A stretch of 64,000 bases of DNA. It comes from Hymenobacter sp. YIM 151858-1. Lineage in GTDB: Bacteria; Bacteroidota; Bacteroidia; Cytophagales; Hymenobacteraceae. Of the stretch, positions 43,006 to 51,075 are shown piece after piece. The stretch covers positions 1,240,001-1,304,000 of the forward strand of contig NZ_CP110136.1 of assembly GCF_025979705.1 (NCBI RefSeq), written 5' to 3'. Within the stretch, counting starts at the first letter, position 1; every line of letters starts with the position of its first letter. Below the pieces are notes generated by a model. That model saw only the letters and a program-made list of their open reading frames with translations. It was not told the origin of the DNA and did no database searches. The position numbers were made by a program, and so were the translations under genes.

Positions 43006-43473
43006 CTAGCTCGAATGATCGGCCACGATTACCCACTTGCCATCGAGCTTGCGGAAAAGCAAGGTGAACCAGCCGCCGACGTCGCCGGCGGCGGGCCGGG
43101 CCAGCTGCCAGCGGCCTACCACATGGGCCGCATCGGGGCTGATGGGCTGCACCCGCAGCTGCGAAAACGTTAGCTGGCCCATTGCGGCAGCATCGGGGTA
43201 GCTGCGGCGGTAGTTATCGAGGGTGCGCTGCCAGCCCCGCGTGGGGCCGTTTTTGCCGATGAACAGCAACGAATCGTTTTGCCAGTAGCCTTGCATAAAC
43301 GCCGTTAGGTCGCCGCGGTTCCAGGCGGCGCTTTGGGTGGTCAGCAAGGTCTTGATCTGCTCCGCTTCGGGGGCGAAGCGCTGGGCTGTGGGCGTGCCGG
43401 GGCCTGCCACCGAGCAGGCCTGCAGCCACGCGGCGCACACGGCACCCAGGGCCAACTTCGTGAGGGTACGCAT
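43006..43473 (-). CDS. NTF2-like (SnoaL/DUF4440-type) lipoprotein
   Basis: A 155-residue protein with lipoprotein signal LGAVCAAWLQACSVA (Cys near 20). The mature domain has the cone-shaped NTF2 pattern: IKTLLTTQSAAWNRGDLTAFMQGYW at the start, then RGWQRTLDNYRRSYPD and three strands ending FTLLFRKLDGKWVIVADHSS. This closely follows the DUF4440/SnoaL-like group, where the aspartate and His near the end often line a ligand pocket. Substrate unknown. It lies six bases before the mtgA stop region on the same strand, with mtgA downstream of none; the two may share a transcript with mtgA first. Confidence 0.82.
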   Translation of the reverse strand: MRTLTKLALGAVCAAWLQACSVAGPGTPTAQRFAPEAEQIKTLLTTQSAAWNRGDLTAFMQGYWQNDSLLFIGKNGPTRGWQRTLDNYRRSYPDAAAMGQLTFSQLRVQPISPDAAHVVGRWQLARPAAGDVGGWFTLLFRKLDGKWVIVADHSS

Positions 43474-43479
43474 GGGTAG

Positions 43480-44229
43480 TTAGTTCTTCAGAATGTTGGC
43501 AATAAATCGCGTGCCGCCCAGCCGGCGCATGTTGCGCAGCACGCGGCGCTGCTTGGCGCGGGCTTGCGGCCCGGGGTTATCGGCCCGAAACTTAAGCGGG
43601 TTGGGCAGCACCGCCGCCAGCATGGCCGCCTGCGAGGGCGTGAGGTTTTTGGCTGCGCGCCCGAAGTGCTTTTGCGCGGCGGCCTCGGCCCCGAACACGC
43701 AGTCGCCCATTTCGGCAATGTTCAGGTACACTTCCAAAATGCGGCGCTTGCTCCAGAGCAGCTCAATCAGCACCGTAAAGTAGGCCTCGGCGGCTTTGCG
43801 TACGTAGCTGCGGCCCTGCCACAAAAACACGTTTTTGGCTACTTGCTGCGAGATGGTGCTGCCGCCCCGAATGCCCCCGCCCTTTTCGCCGAAGTTGTGT
43901 TTGGCGGCTTTGATAATGGCATCGGCATCGAAGCCGTGGTGCATCAGAAAGCGCTGATCCTCGGCCGCTACCAGCGCCAGCGGCAGTTGCGGCGACACTT
44001 CGTCGAGCGTCACGAACCGGTAGTGGATTTTGCGCGAGGCGCCTTCGGGCAGCAGGCCGCCGTAGGTGGCCACGGGGCGGTGGCTGCGGCGTTCCAGCAT
44101 CAGCCAGGTAGCCGGCGGCGAAATCCAGCGGTACAACAGCACCCACACCACCGATACCAAAAACATGGAGGCCAGCACTTGCAATGCCACCCGCCGCGCC
44201 AGCCGTAGCTGCTCCGCAAACTCTGCCAT
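43480..44229 (-). CDS. mtgA: Monofunctional biosynthetic peptidoglycan transglycosylase
   Basis: A 249-residue glycosyltransferase family 51 protein. One membrane anchor (VLASMFLVSVVWVLLYRWI) is followed by the catalytic domain: LVAAEDQRFLMHHGFD with the catalytic Glu near 90, GGSTISQQVAKNVFLW, the second Glu in KRRILEVYLNIAEMG, and FGAEAAAQKHFGR. It polymerises lipid II into glycan strands without a transpeptidase domain. ATG at 44229 (MAEFAEQLR); the frame is open to 44316. Stop is six bases from the next gene's start on the same strand, so mtgA and the NTF2-like gene are likely co-transcribed. Confidence 0.94.
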   Translation of the reverse strand: MAEFAEQLRLARRVALQVLASMFLVSVVWVLLYRWISPPATWLMLERRSHRPVATYGGLLPEGASRKIHYRFVTLDEVSPQLPLALVAAEDQRFLMHHGFDADAIIKAAKHNFGEKGGGIRGGSTISQQVAKNVFLWQGRSYVRKAAEAYFTVLIELLWSKRRILEVYLNIAEMGDCVFGAEAAAQKHFGRAAKNLTPSQAAMLAAVLPNPLKFRADNPGPQARAKQRRVLRNMRRLGGTRFIANILKN

Positions 44230-44349
44230 AGGCCTGTTGGTTTGTTTGGCCCGACAACAAGCCGGCCACATGGCGGCGAAATTAACACCGAACCCATCCA
44301 ACCCAAGCCTGGGCATTGTACCTTATGCCTAGCGAAAGCCACACCTGCT

Positions 44350-44988
44350 ATGTCACTCCGTTTGCTGCCCATTTTCCCGCTCAACCTGGTGGTGTACCCC
44401 GGCGAAAAGCTGAACCTGCACATCTTCGAGCCGCGCTACCGGCAGCTGGTGGCCGACTGCGTAGCCCAAAACATCACCTTCGGCATCCCGCCCTTCCTCG
44501 ACGACAGCCTGCAAATCATCGGCACCGAAATGCGGCTCGTGAAGCTGGAGCGCAGCTACCCCTCGGGCGAGTCGGATATCCGAACCCTGGGCACCGGGCG
44601 CTTTCGGGTGCAGGAGGTGCTGAAGCAGGCGCCCGGCAAGCTGTATGCCGCCGCGTACGTGGAGGAGCTGCGCGATGAGCCCACGGCCGACCCGGTGCTC
44701 CGGCAGCGCATCACGGGGCTTATCGAGCAGCTTTACAACATTTTGGGGCTGCAGAAGCTGTTCATCGACCTCGACCCGGCCTACACCACCTTTGATGTGG
44801 CCCACCACCTAGGGCTGAACACCGAGCAGGAGTACCAGCTGCTGGCCTCGCTAAGCGAAACCGAACGCCAGGAAATCGTGCTGGAGCACCTCGAACGCGT
44901 GTTGCCGGTGCTGCAGGAGTCGGAAAAGCTGAAGGAGCGCGTGCGCCAAAACGGGCATTTCAAGCACCTGATGCCGCCGAAATTTTAG
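44350..44988 (+). CDS. Stand-alone LON substrate-binding domain protein
   Basis: A 212-residue protein homologous to the N-terminal domain of Lon protease but without ATPase or protease parts. Seen: LRLLPIFPLNLVVYPGEKLNLHIFEPRYRQLVADC at the start, then a beta-barrel section with TLGTGRFRVQEV, and a C-terminal helical bundle (TDPVLRQRI..., ETERQEIVLEHLERVLPVLQ). Such LonN proteins are common and of unknown role, perhaps adaptor or substrate binding. ATG at 44350 (MSLRLLPIFPLN) is the family start. Divergent from mtgA with 120 bases between. Confidence 0.9.
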   Translation: MSLRLLPIFPLNLVVYPGEKLNLHIFEPRYRQLVADCVAQNITFGIPPFLDDSLQIIGTEMRLVKLERSYPSGESDIRTLGTGRFRVQEVLKQAPGKLYAAAYVEELRDEPTADPVLRQRITGLIEQLYNILGLQKLFIDLDPAYTTFDVAHHLGLNTEQEYQLLASLSETERQEIVLEHLERVLPVLQESEKLKERVRQNGHFKHLMPPKF

Positions 44989-45080
44989 CGCACCCCGTGG
45001 CACCGTACCGCCTGCCATGCGCCAATGGCCGGCCCCGCACCTAGGGAGCACAAAGGCCTGTTGCCGCCGCCAAGCCGTAT

Positions 45081-46364
45081 TTGCCGTATACCGACGCGTT
45101 TACGCTTCGCACCTTGCCACACCTTTTCTCGCCCTACTTCTTTGCGTTGCTGGCCGTGGGCCTGCTTGGCCTTTGGCTGCTCTACCGGTTCTGGCAGGAG
45201 CGCCGGCACCGGCGGCGCCCGTACGTAGCGCCGGCTGCCCGCACCTGGGCGGCCCAAGCCCCCCCGGCCGCGGCTCCTGCCCACCGCCTGTGCCTGGTAG
45301 GCGACCTAGGCGCCGTAAGCACCGATGGCCGCGACCCGGTGCTGAATCTGCTGAAACGTTGGCTGCAGGAGGCTGGCCCCACTGGCACGGTAGTACTCCT
45401 CGGCGACAACGTGTACCCCACGGGCATTCCGCCGATGGGCAACCCGCGCCGGGCCGCTGCCGAGCATCGCCTCAACGTGCAGCTCGATCTGCTTCGGGAA
45501 TTCCCAAGCCAGGTGGTGTTCCTCAGCGGCAACCACGACTGGAACAAAGGCCGCCCCGATGGCTACGCCTACCTGCTCGAACAAGAAAAGTACGTGCAGC
45601 AACACCTGCCTTCGGCCTACTACCTGCCGGCCAACGGCTGCCCCGGGCCGGTGGCCTTGCCCTTAGCCGAGGGCCTGGTGCTGATAGTACTGAATACCCA
45701 GTGGTGGGTGCAAACCGGCCCGCGCCCGTTGGGCCAGGGCCAGGGCTGCAGCGCCTCCGATGCCCGCCAGCCCTTTGTGCAGCTGCGCGCCTTGCTCGAG
45801 CAGTACCGCGGCTGGCGCGTGGTGGTGGCGGGCCACCATCCTTTGTATTCCAACGCCATGCACGGCGGCAAATTCACGGTTAAGCAGCACGTATTTCCGC
45901 TTACGGCCGCCCACAAAAAGGCCTATGTACCGCTGCCGGTGGTGGGCTCGTTGTTCCCGGCTTACCGGCGCGTGCTGGGCGCCGCCGAGGATATGGCCCA
46001 CCCCCGCTACCGCCGTATGCGGCGGCGCCTGCTGCAGGTACTGCGGCAGTACCCGGGGGTGGTGTACGTAGCCGGCCACGACCACAACCTGCAGTATTTT
46101 CTGCGGCGCGGCGTGCATTACCTCGTCAGTGGCTCGGGCAGCAAAACGGCCTACGTGGAGGCGGGCGGCAAAGCCACCTTCGTGCACGAGCACAAAGGCT
46201 TTTTCTCGCTCGATTACTACGCCGACGGCCAACTGTGGCTCGATACCTGGGAGCCCACCGATGCCGAGGGCACCCCGGCTCCTACCGTTTTCCGCTGGGC
46301 GTTTGCCAGCGGCTTTACGCAGCAGCAGGCGGCGGAACCAGCACCTGCAGGCTCCGCGGCTTAA
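45081..46364 (+). CDS. Membrane-anchored calcineurin-like metallophosphoesterase
   Basis: A 427-residue protein: one N-terminal membrane segment (YFFALLAVGLLGLWLLYRF) and a metallophosphatase domain with the ordered metal motifs VGDLGA, LLGDNVYPTG, LSGNHDWNKG, VVAGHHPLYSN and VAGHDHNLQY. Similar domains in this phylum form the first module of large secreted proteins whose later part resembles the GDWDRH genes at 34-38 kb; here it stands alone. The start is uncertain: TTG at 45081, or TTG at 45114 just before the membrane helix; no ATG precedes the domain. The last 50 bases overlap the convergent lipid kinase gene. Confidence 0.85.
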   Translation: MPYTDAFTLRTLPHLFSPYFFALLAVGLLGLWLLYRFWQERRHRRRPYVAPAARTWAAQAPPAAAPAHRLCLVGDLGAVSTDGRDPVLNLLKRWLQEAGPTGTVVLLGDNVYPTGIPPMGNPRRAAAEHRLNVQLDLLREFPSQVVFLSGNHDWNKGRPDGYAYLLEQEKYVQQHLPSAYYLPANGCPGPVALPLAEGLVLIVLNTQWWVQTGPRPLGQGQGCSASDARQPFVQLRALLEQYRGWRVVVAGHHPLYSNAMHGGKFTVKQHVFPLTAAHKKAYVPLPVVGSLFPAYRRVLGAAEDMAHPRYRRMRRRLLQVLRQYPGVVYVAGHDHNLQYFLRRGVHYLVSGSGSKTAYVEAGGKATFVHEHKGFFSLDYYADGQLWLDTWEPTDAEGTPAPTVFRWAFASGFTQQQAAEPAPAGSAA

Positions 46365-47229
46365 TCTCGATACGAATGGGCAGGGGCAACTGCAGCGGCT
46401 CGCCATCAATCTGCACCAGGGCCTGGGCCTGCCCCGGCACCTCAATGCTGGCGTGGCGGCAGCGCAGGCGGCGCGTGTACTCCGAGTCGTCGAAATCGTT
46501 GGTGTAAAGGCGGTACAAAATGCCGGGCGCGGCTGTGGCCGGAAACGGCTCGATTACGCACAGCTCAAAGCGCCCATCGTCCATGCGGCTATCGGGGTTG
46601 ATGACCACGTTGCTGCCGAAGGTGCGGGCATTGGCAATGGTGAGCATAAAGGCTTTGCCCTCCCAGGTTTCCTGATCGGTTACGATGCGGTAATGCTCGG
46701 GGGCGTAGCCAATGTACTCCTGCAACGCCACCCGCACGTAAGCGCCGGGCCCTCGCGTATCGCCCGCCGAAAAACGCTCCACAATCAGGGCGTTAAACCC
46801 TAGGTCGGCGAGGTGCGTGCTGAATTGGCCACCCACCTCCAGCGTGTCGAGGGGTTTCACGTGGTGCTCCCAAATCAGCTGCAAAGCCTGCTCGGGGTCT
46901 TGCGGAATGCCTAGGTCTTTGGAAAGCCCGTTGCCCGAGCCAAGCGGCAGAATGCCCATCGGGATGTCGTTGGCCACCATGGCCTGGGCCACCAGGTTCA
47001 CGGTGCCGTCGCCGCCGGCGGCAAACACCGCATCGTAGTTTTGGCTGGCTATCAGTTCCCGCAGCTTTTCGAGGTCGTTTTCGCCGGTGGTGTTGAACAG
47101 CTCGGCGGTGCGGCCCCGGCTGGCGCATACCTCGTGAATCAAATCGGTTAGCTCGGCCTTGTCGATGTCGCCCGAAATCGGGTTCATCACAAACAAAAGC
47201 CGCCGCAATGCGGGCGTGGATGGGTTCAT
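46315..47229 (-). CDS. Diacylglycerol kinase family lipid kinase (YegS/DgkB-like)
   Basis: A 304-residue soluble kinase. The N-domain has FVMNPISGDIDK, the nucleotide loop AAGGDGTVNLVAQAM and LPLGSGNGLSKDLGIP; the C-domain is a beta-sandwich with LTIANARTFGSNVVINPDSRMDDGRFEL. These are the motifs of the DAGK catalytic family that phosphorylates diacylglycerol, sphingoid bases or related lipids. A sphinganine-like substrate is conceivable given the alpha-oxoamine synthase in the window, but this is inference. ATG at 47229. Its 3' end overlaps the metallophosphoesterase gene by 50 bases tail to tail, leaving no room for a terminator between them. Confidence 0.9.
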   Translation of the reverse strand: MNPSTPALRRLLFVMNPISGDIDKAELTDLIHEVCASRGRTAELFNTTGENDLEKLRELIASQNYDAVFAAGGDGTVNLVAQAMVANDIPMGILPLGSGNGLSKDLGIPQDPEQALQLIWEHHVKPLDTLEVGGQFSTHLADLGFNALIVERFSAGDTRGPGAYVRVALQEYIGYAPEHYRIVTDQETWEGKAFMLTIANARTFGSNVVINPDSRMDDGRFELCVIEPFPATAAPGILYRLYTNDFDDSEYTRRLRCRHASIEVPGQAQALVQIDGEPLQLPLPIRIEIKPRSLQVLVPPPAAA

Positions 47230-47279
47230 GGGGAGGAGAATAGAAGCGGCAGTAAACGTAAAACGTGTTTGCCCAAAAA

Positions 47280-47305
47280 AAGGCCGAAGCTTACGCCCCG
47301 GCCTT
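47280..47305 (-). terminator. Terminator of the second M48 gene
   Basis: AAGGCCG / CGGCCTT stem, followed on the minus strand by TTTTTTTGGGC; 27 bases past the stop. Confidence 0.7.
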
Positions 47306-47331
47306 CTTCATGCTACAATTACAAACAGCAC

Positions 47332-48144
47332 CTAGGGTTTGAGCCCTGCCGGTATGCCGCTCGGAAACTGCTCAGCAATTTCGCGCTCCAGCACGCCCAC
47401 GCGGTTGCCGGGGTTGGGGTGCGTGCTCAAAAACTCGGGCCCGCGGCCGCCCCCGCCCGCCTGCTCCAGCACCTGCATCACCTGAATCATGGCGCGGGGG
47501 TCGTAGCCGGCCTCGGCCGTGTACTTCACCGCCAGCCGATCCGATTCCAGCTCGTCTTCGCGGCCAAAACGCAACGACACCACTTTGGCAATGGCCGCGG
47601 CCACCGCAGCGTTGGCAATGGAGCTGCCCGGCCGGTCGGGGTCGTAGGCGGCAATGCCAGCGGCCCCGGCCAGGCCCTGCGTGAGCTGCTGCTTGGCCAG
47701 TTGCTCGGCCGAGTGCCGGCCAATTACGTGGCCTACCTCGTGGGCCAGCACGCCGGCCACCTGCCCTTCCGATTTCAGGTTGCGCAGCAACCCAGCCGTA
47801 AGGAAAATTTGCCCGCCCGGCAGCGCAAACGCGTTGATGGTGTTTTCGTCGGCCAGCAAGTGAAAGTTGAACTTGTAGGGCGACTGCGCCGCCCCCGACG
47901 CCTGCACCAGCGCGGCCCCGATGCGGTCGATGGCGGCTTGGGCCTGCTCGTCGGGGTGCAGGCCGCCATATTGCTGCGCCATTTGCGGCGCCGCCTGCAG
48001 CCCTAGGGCAATTTCCTGCTCCGTGGTCATGTTCACGTGCTGCACCTCGCCCGTTACGGGGTTGGTTTGCCGCTTGCAGTAATAGGTGATAAACGAAAAA
48101 CCTGCGACAAGCAGGGCTATTATGTATCGGAGTCCGCCTCTCAT
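47332..48144 (-). CDS. M48 family metalloprotease
   Basis: A 270-residue protease with an N-terminal hydrophobic segment (YIIALLVAGFSFITYYC) whose Cys could be lipidated. The zinc motif is HEVGHVIGRH (near 125), third ligand in EDELESDRLAVKY, C-terminal FLSTHPNPGNRV. It resembles the gene at 40.2 kb but has a longer Ala-rich insert (AGAAGIAAYDPDRPGSSIANAA). ATG at 48144; the frame is open to 48192. Role in envelope protein quality control is inferred from BepA/LoiP relatives. Confidence 0.9.
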   Translation of the reverse strand: MRGGLRYIIALLVAGFSFITYYCKRQTNPVTGEVQHVNMTTEQEIALGLQAAPQMAQQYGGLHPDEQAQAAIDRIGAALVQASGAAQSPYKFNFHLLADENTINAFALPGGQIFLTAGLLRNLKSEGQVAGVLAHEVGHVIGRHSAEQLAKQQLTQGLAGAAGIAAYDPDRPGSSIANAAVAAAIAKVVSLRFGREDELESDRLAVKYTAEAGYDPRAMIQVMQVLEQAGGGGRGPEFLSTHPNPGNRVGVLEREIAEQFPSGIPAGLKP

Positions 48145-48317
48145 GGTGTGGGTTCGTGGAAGTAAAACAACGGCGCGGAAACTTCGCCGCACATTCTAAC
48201 GAACGCCGCCCAACAGGGTTATGCAGCGGCAACGCAGCCAAAACCGCAGTGCTTGCGTATCAGGCTGAAACGCGCTGGCCGCCGGCCGGCGCTGGTAAGC
48301 ACTAACTCCCCCGAACC

Positions 48318-48509
48318 ATGAATCAGAAACGAACCTTTGGCTCTTTGCTGACGCTGCTCGGCATCGCGGCCATCATTTACGGTGCCCTGGGCCTGCTGGG
48401 CATGGTAGCCCTTAGCAAAATCAATTCGCTGGTGCCGCTGGGCGTCGGCCTCATTTTCTTCTTTTCCGGCATTAGCCTGGTACGCGCCACCGGCGACCGA
48501 CCGGCCTAA
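48318..48509 (+). CDS. Small two-helix membrane protein
   Basis: A 63-residue protein with two hydrophobic helices (LLTLLGIAAIIYGALGLLGMVAL and PLGVGLIFFFSGISLV) separated by a short KINS turn, and a short charged tail. I recognise no family beyond a general likeness to small Bacteroidota membrane proteins. The ATG at 48318, start spacing and a strong terminator 27 bases after the stop support a real gene. Divergent from the second M48 gene. Confidence 0.7.
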   Translation: MNQKRTFGSLLTLLGIAAIIYGALGLLGMVALSKINSLVPLGVGLIFFFSGISLVRATGDRPA

Positions 48510-48535
48510 CCGCCTCGGGCAAATAGCCTAATGCA

Positions 48536-48571
48536 AAGCGCCCTGCCTCCTTCCGGAAGCAGGGCGCTTTT
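48536..48571. terminator. Bidirectional terminator (small membrane protein / L,D-transpeptidase)
   Basis: AAGCGCCCTGC / GCAGGGCGCTTTT, 11-bp stem with 12-base loop, between convergent genes. Confidence 0.88.
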
Positions 48572-48588
48572 GGTTGTTGGCGGCGAAG

Positions 48589-49374
48589 CTACTGCCCGGC
48601 CTGGCCCACCATCGGCGAAATGCCTTGGGTGCGGGCAAAAGCCGGTAGCGCATCGGCCATGTTCAGCCAGTTGGAGGCGTACGGCACCGAGGCCGGCCCC
48701 TGCACGTACAGCACCGAGCCGTTTTTAATGGTCTTGATAATGTCGCCGCTTAGCTGGGGTGGCAGGGCCGGGCAACCCTGGCTCCGACCTAGGCGCCCGT
48801 GCTGCCGGATAAACTCCGGGCGTACGTAATCGGCGCCGTGCACCACCACGGCCCGCTCGGCGGCGTTGGAGTTGTATTTCGGGTCGAGGCCACGGAGCTT
48901 GAGCGAAAGGCCGTGCTTGCCGTAGTAGGTTTCGCCGGTAAGGTAAAAGCCGAGGCTGCTCATCTCCGAGCCGGGGCGGTTCGAGAAGGTGCGGGCCACG
49001 TCGGCACCGGTGTTTTTGCCGTGCGCCACCAGCGTGTGGTACAGCAGGCGGGTGCGCTGCAAATCGATTACCCACAGGCGGTTTTGGCGGCTCGAGCGGC
49101 TGAAGTCGATAACCGTGAGCACGCCCCGCTTGGCCAGGCCGCGGTTTTTCAGGCTGTAATAGCCAATCATGGCGTTGCGCAGCACCTGCACGTTCAGGCC
49201 CGTTTGGGCCAGCCTGGCACCGGCGTACGTCCGGACGAGGTGCTGTTCGAAGGCGGCCATGTAGGCAGCCTGCGTGGTACCATGCGGCCGGGCAGGCGGC
49301 GCAGCCTTAACCCGAAGCGGCAAGCTGCTCAGGGCGCACAGCAGCCCCAGGGCGGCGTAGCGGGTAAACTTCAT
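48589..49374 (-). CDS. Secreted murein L,D-transpeptidase catalytic-domain protein (YkuD_2 type)
   Basis: A 261-residue exported protein with signal peptide (YAALGLLCALSSLPLRVKA). The catalytic region shows VIDFSRSSRQNRLWVIDLQ, a central loop GSEMSSLGFYLTGETYYGKHG, VVHGADYV and RSQGCPAL with the presumed nucleophile Cys near 200. This is the YkuD_2 (DUF-type) variant of L,D-transpeptidase, different from the YcbB-like protein at 20 kb. ATG at 49374 (MKFTRYAALG); frame open to 49446. Divergent promoters with the lipoprotein gene lie in 49420-49436: TATTTTTG on the minus strand and TAGTTTTG on the plus strand. Confidence 0.87.
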   Translation of the reverse strand: MKFTRYAALGLLCALSSLPLRVKAAPPARPHGTTQAAYMAAFEQHLVRTYAGARLAQTGLNVQVLRNAMIGYYSLKNRGLAKRGVLTVIDFSRSSRQNRLWVIDLQRTRLLYHTLVAHGKNTGADVARTFSNRPGSEMSSLGFYLTGETYYGKHGLSLKLRGLDPKYNSNAAERAVVVHGADYVRPEFIRQHGRLGRSQGCPALPPQLSGDIIKTIKNGSVLYVQGPASVPYASNWLNMADALPAFARTQGISPMVGQAGQ

Positions 49375-49419
49375 AAGGCGGAGAGAAACGACGAAAGAAG
49401 GTGGCTGACGCGTTGAAAG

Positions 49420-49436
49420 CAAAAATACTAGTTTTG
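49420..49436. promoter_or_regulatory. Divergent -7 boxes (L,D-transpeptidase / BamE-like lipoprotein)
   Basis: Minus-strand TATTTTTG at 49427-49420 and plus-strand TAGTTTTG at 49429-49436 both match TAnnTTTG. The TTG partners are at non-ideal spacing (16 and 13 bases). Confidence 0.4.
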
Positions 49437-49481
49437 TCCTAAGCAATGCCTCTCAACTAGTGATACGGCAAGCTGGTTCCC

Positions 49482-49880
49482 ATGAAGTTACAACGTCTGC
49501 TCCTATCCGTTTCGTGTGCGCTGCTGCTGGCTGGCTGCGGGCAATCAGCCCCTGCCCTGTCGGGCTTCGATGCCGCGGCCTGGCAACAGGATGCCCGCGG
49601 GTGCAAAGGCCAGCGCCGGGCGCTTTTCAAAACCTTGTATGAGCAGCGCGATGCCCTGTACGGCAAGCACATCGGGGCCGTATCGGAGTTGCTGGGTCGC
49701 CCCGACGAAGAAGAACTGCAGGAGCAGGTTCAGCGCGTGTACTACTATTATCTCGAGCCCGGCGGGCAGTGCGCACCCGGCAGCACAGCCCCCAAAAGCC
49801 GCCGCCTGGTGGTGCGTTTTGGCTCGTTGGGTACCGTAATCGAGGTGCTGCCCAGCGCCCCGGCCCCGATGGTGCCGTAG
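49482..49880 (+). CDS. Small lipoprotein with BamE/SmpA-like fold pattern
   Basis: A 132-residue protein with a perfect lipobox LLLAGCGQ (Cys near 19). The mature part has helices (GFDAAAWQQDARGCKGQRRALFK), the turn GAVSELLGRPDEEELQ and strands RVYYYYLEPGG and RLVVRFGSLGTVIEV. The order helix-helix-strand-strand-strand with GxPD recalls SmpA/OmlA/BamE-type lipoproteins, but similarity is only in pattern. ATG at 49482. Ends in a very strong terminator. Confidence 0.72.
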   Translation: MKLQRLLLSVSCALLLAGCGQSAPALSGFDAAAWQQDARGCKGQRRALFKTLYEQRDALYGKHIGAVSELLGRPDEEELQEQVQRVYYYYLEPGGQCAPGSTAPKSRRLVVRFGSLGTVIEVLPSAPAPMVP

Positions 49881-49904
49881 CAACACATCTTATGGTTGCC
49901 TATT

Positions 49905-49944
49905 AAAAAAAGCGGACCGCCTAATTGGGCGGTCCGCTTTTTTT
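49905..49944. terminator. Strong bidirectional terminator
   Basis: A6-AGCGGACCGCC-TAATT-GGGCGGTCCGCT-T6, 17-bp near-perfect stem between convergent genes. Confidence 0.95.
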
Positions 49945-49963
49945 GGTCGACGTTATTTCCAGT

Positions 49964-50365
49964 TTAGCCTAGGCCGTTTTCAGTGGGCAAAGCATCGGCA
50001 GGCAACGCATCGCGTTGCTGCTGCTCTTCGCGCATCAGGCTGATTTGCGACGGAGTCAGAATGCGCTGGCATTCTTGCTCGTATTGCGCTTCCAGCTCAA
50101 GCAGCTTGGCTTTGCGGGCATTCACATCGTTGTGGTACTGCCACTGTATCTCGTCGATACGGGCCATTTTAATCTGGTTGATGCCGCGAAGCTTTACCAC
50201 CTGGGCCTCGGTCAGGCGCAGGCGTTCCGACATATGCCGCGTAAGGTTATCCGCCTCAACCAACACCGGGTTGTGGCTAGGCGCCTCGGGCTGCGGGTCG
50301 CGCATCTGCGCATGGGCCACGGTGGCGCACACGCACAGCAGTGCAATGAGGTAGATTGTTTTCAT
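49964..50365 (-). CDS. Small exported Spy-like helical protein
   Basis: A 133-residue protein with signal peptide (IYLIALLCVCATVAHAQ). The mature part is mostly charged helix: LTRHMSERLRLTEAQVVKLRGINQ, then MARIDEIQWQYHNDVNARKAKLLELEAQYEQ and ILTPSQISLMREEQQQ. The LTEAQ and LTPSQ segments match LTxxQ motifs of Spy/CpxP-like periplasmic chaperone families. Real similarity is modest. Preceded by an exceptionally good promoter at 50435-50464. Confidence 0.75.
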   Translation of the reverse strand: MKTIYLIALLCVCATVAHAQMRDPQPEAPSHNPVLVEADNLTRHMSERLRLTEAQVVKLRGINQIKMARIDEIQWQYHNDVNARKAKLLELEAQYEQECQRILTPSQISLMREEQQQRDALPADALPTENGLG

Positions 50366-50419
50366 GGTGGAGGAGCAACAGGAGGTATTTGGCCTTCAAA
50401 CGTAGCAGCCATTCAGAAG

Positions 50420-50464
50420 TTGCTATGTTTAATCCAAATATATATTTGTTAAGTTTTAAACCAA
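50420..50464. promoter_or_regulatory. Overlapping divergent promoter with a palindromic -7 box
   Basis: Minus strand: TTG (50464-50462), exactly 19 bases, TATATTTG (50442-50435), driving the Spy-like gene. The plus strand carries TTG (50420-50422), 18 bases, TATATTTG (50441-50448). The -7 boxes share a perfect palindrome CAAATATATATTTG at 50435-50448. No gene follows on the plus strand before the convergent DUF4199 gene. Confidence 0.65.
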
Positions 50465-50550
50465 CTCTCCTCAATAACATTTTTTCTAGAATTCATTGTT
50501 CCTGAAAAAGTAGAAAAATGACGAGCTGGATTGCCTCCCTGGTGGCAAGC

Positions 50551-50580
50551 AAAAAGCCCGGCTGGCAGGCCGGGCTTTTA
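50551..50580 (-). terminator. Terminator of the DUF4199 gene
   Basis: AAAAGCCCGGC / GCCGGGCTTTT stem, 11 bp, 6-base loop; on the minus strand it ends TTTTTGC. Confidence 0.92.
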
Positions 50581-50604
50581 GTGTCATGAAGGGTTAGTTA
50601 TCAG

Positions 50605-51075
50605 CTATTCTACGTGCTGAAGGGGCTTGTGGTCGGGGCTTTTGAAGTATTGCATGGCAATCAACGAGATAATCATGCCTCCCCAGGAGCCTTGCAGCAC
50701 AATGGCCAGGAATGCAATGGTTACCGACAAATCGAAGCCGAAGAGCTGTTCCTCGCGCAATTGCTCCATCAGATTCGGAAACACCGCCACGTAGATAACG
50801 AAGAACAAAGCAAACAGCACCGAGCCCACGATACCCGTCATGATGCCGGTGCCGAAACCCTGCAGGTAGGGCATGCGGTCGTGGCGCGCGCGCTTGAAAT
50901 GAGCAATCGACATGCAAATGCCGACTACCAGCACCAGCTGGTTGAGCCAGCTGTAACTCATGTTGGAGGCAAAGCCAAATAGCGAAGCAATTACCAGATA
51001 CAGGCTCATACCAATGGCCGAAAAGATGCCATAGCGGATTGCGTTGCGTTCGGGAGAGAGAAGGGCGTCAGCCAT
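50605..51075 (-). CDS. DUF4199 membrane protein
   Basis: A 156-residue protein with four membrane helices: GIFSAIGMSLYLVIASLFGF, LNQLVLVVGICMSIAHF, FGTGIMTGIVGSVLFALFFVIYV and SVTIAFLAIVLQGSWGGMIISLIAM, and a conserved basic loop KRARHDRMPYLQGFG between helix 2 and 3. This is the DUF4199 layout, a Bacteroidota family without known function. ATG at 51075. Single gene with its own terminator. Confidence 0.85.
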   Translation of the reverse strand: MADALLSPERNAIRYGIFSAIGMSLYLVIASLFGFASNMSYSWLNQLVLVVGICMSIAHFKRARHDRMPYLQGFGTGIMTGIVGSVLFALFFVIYVAVFPNLMEQLREEQLFGFDLSVTIAFLAIVLQGSWGGMIISLIAMQYFKSPDHKPLQHVE

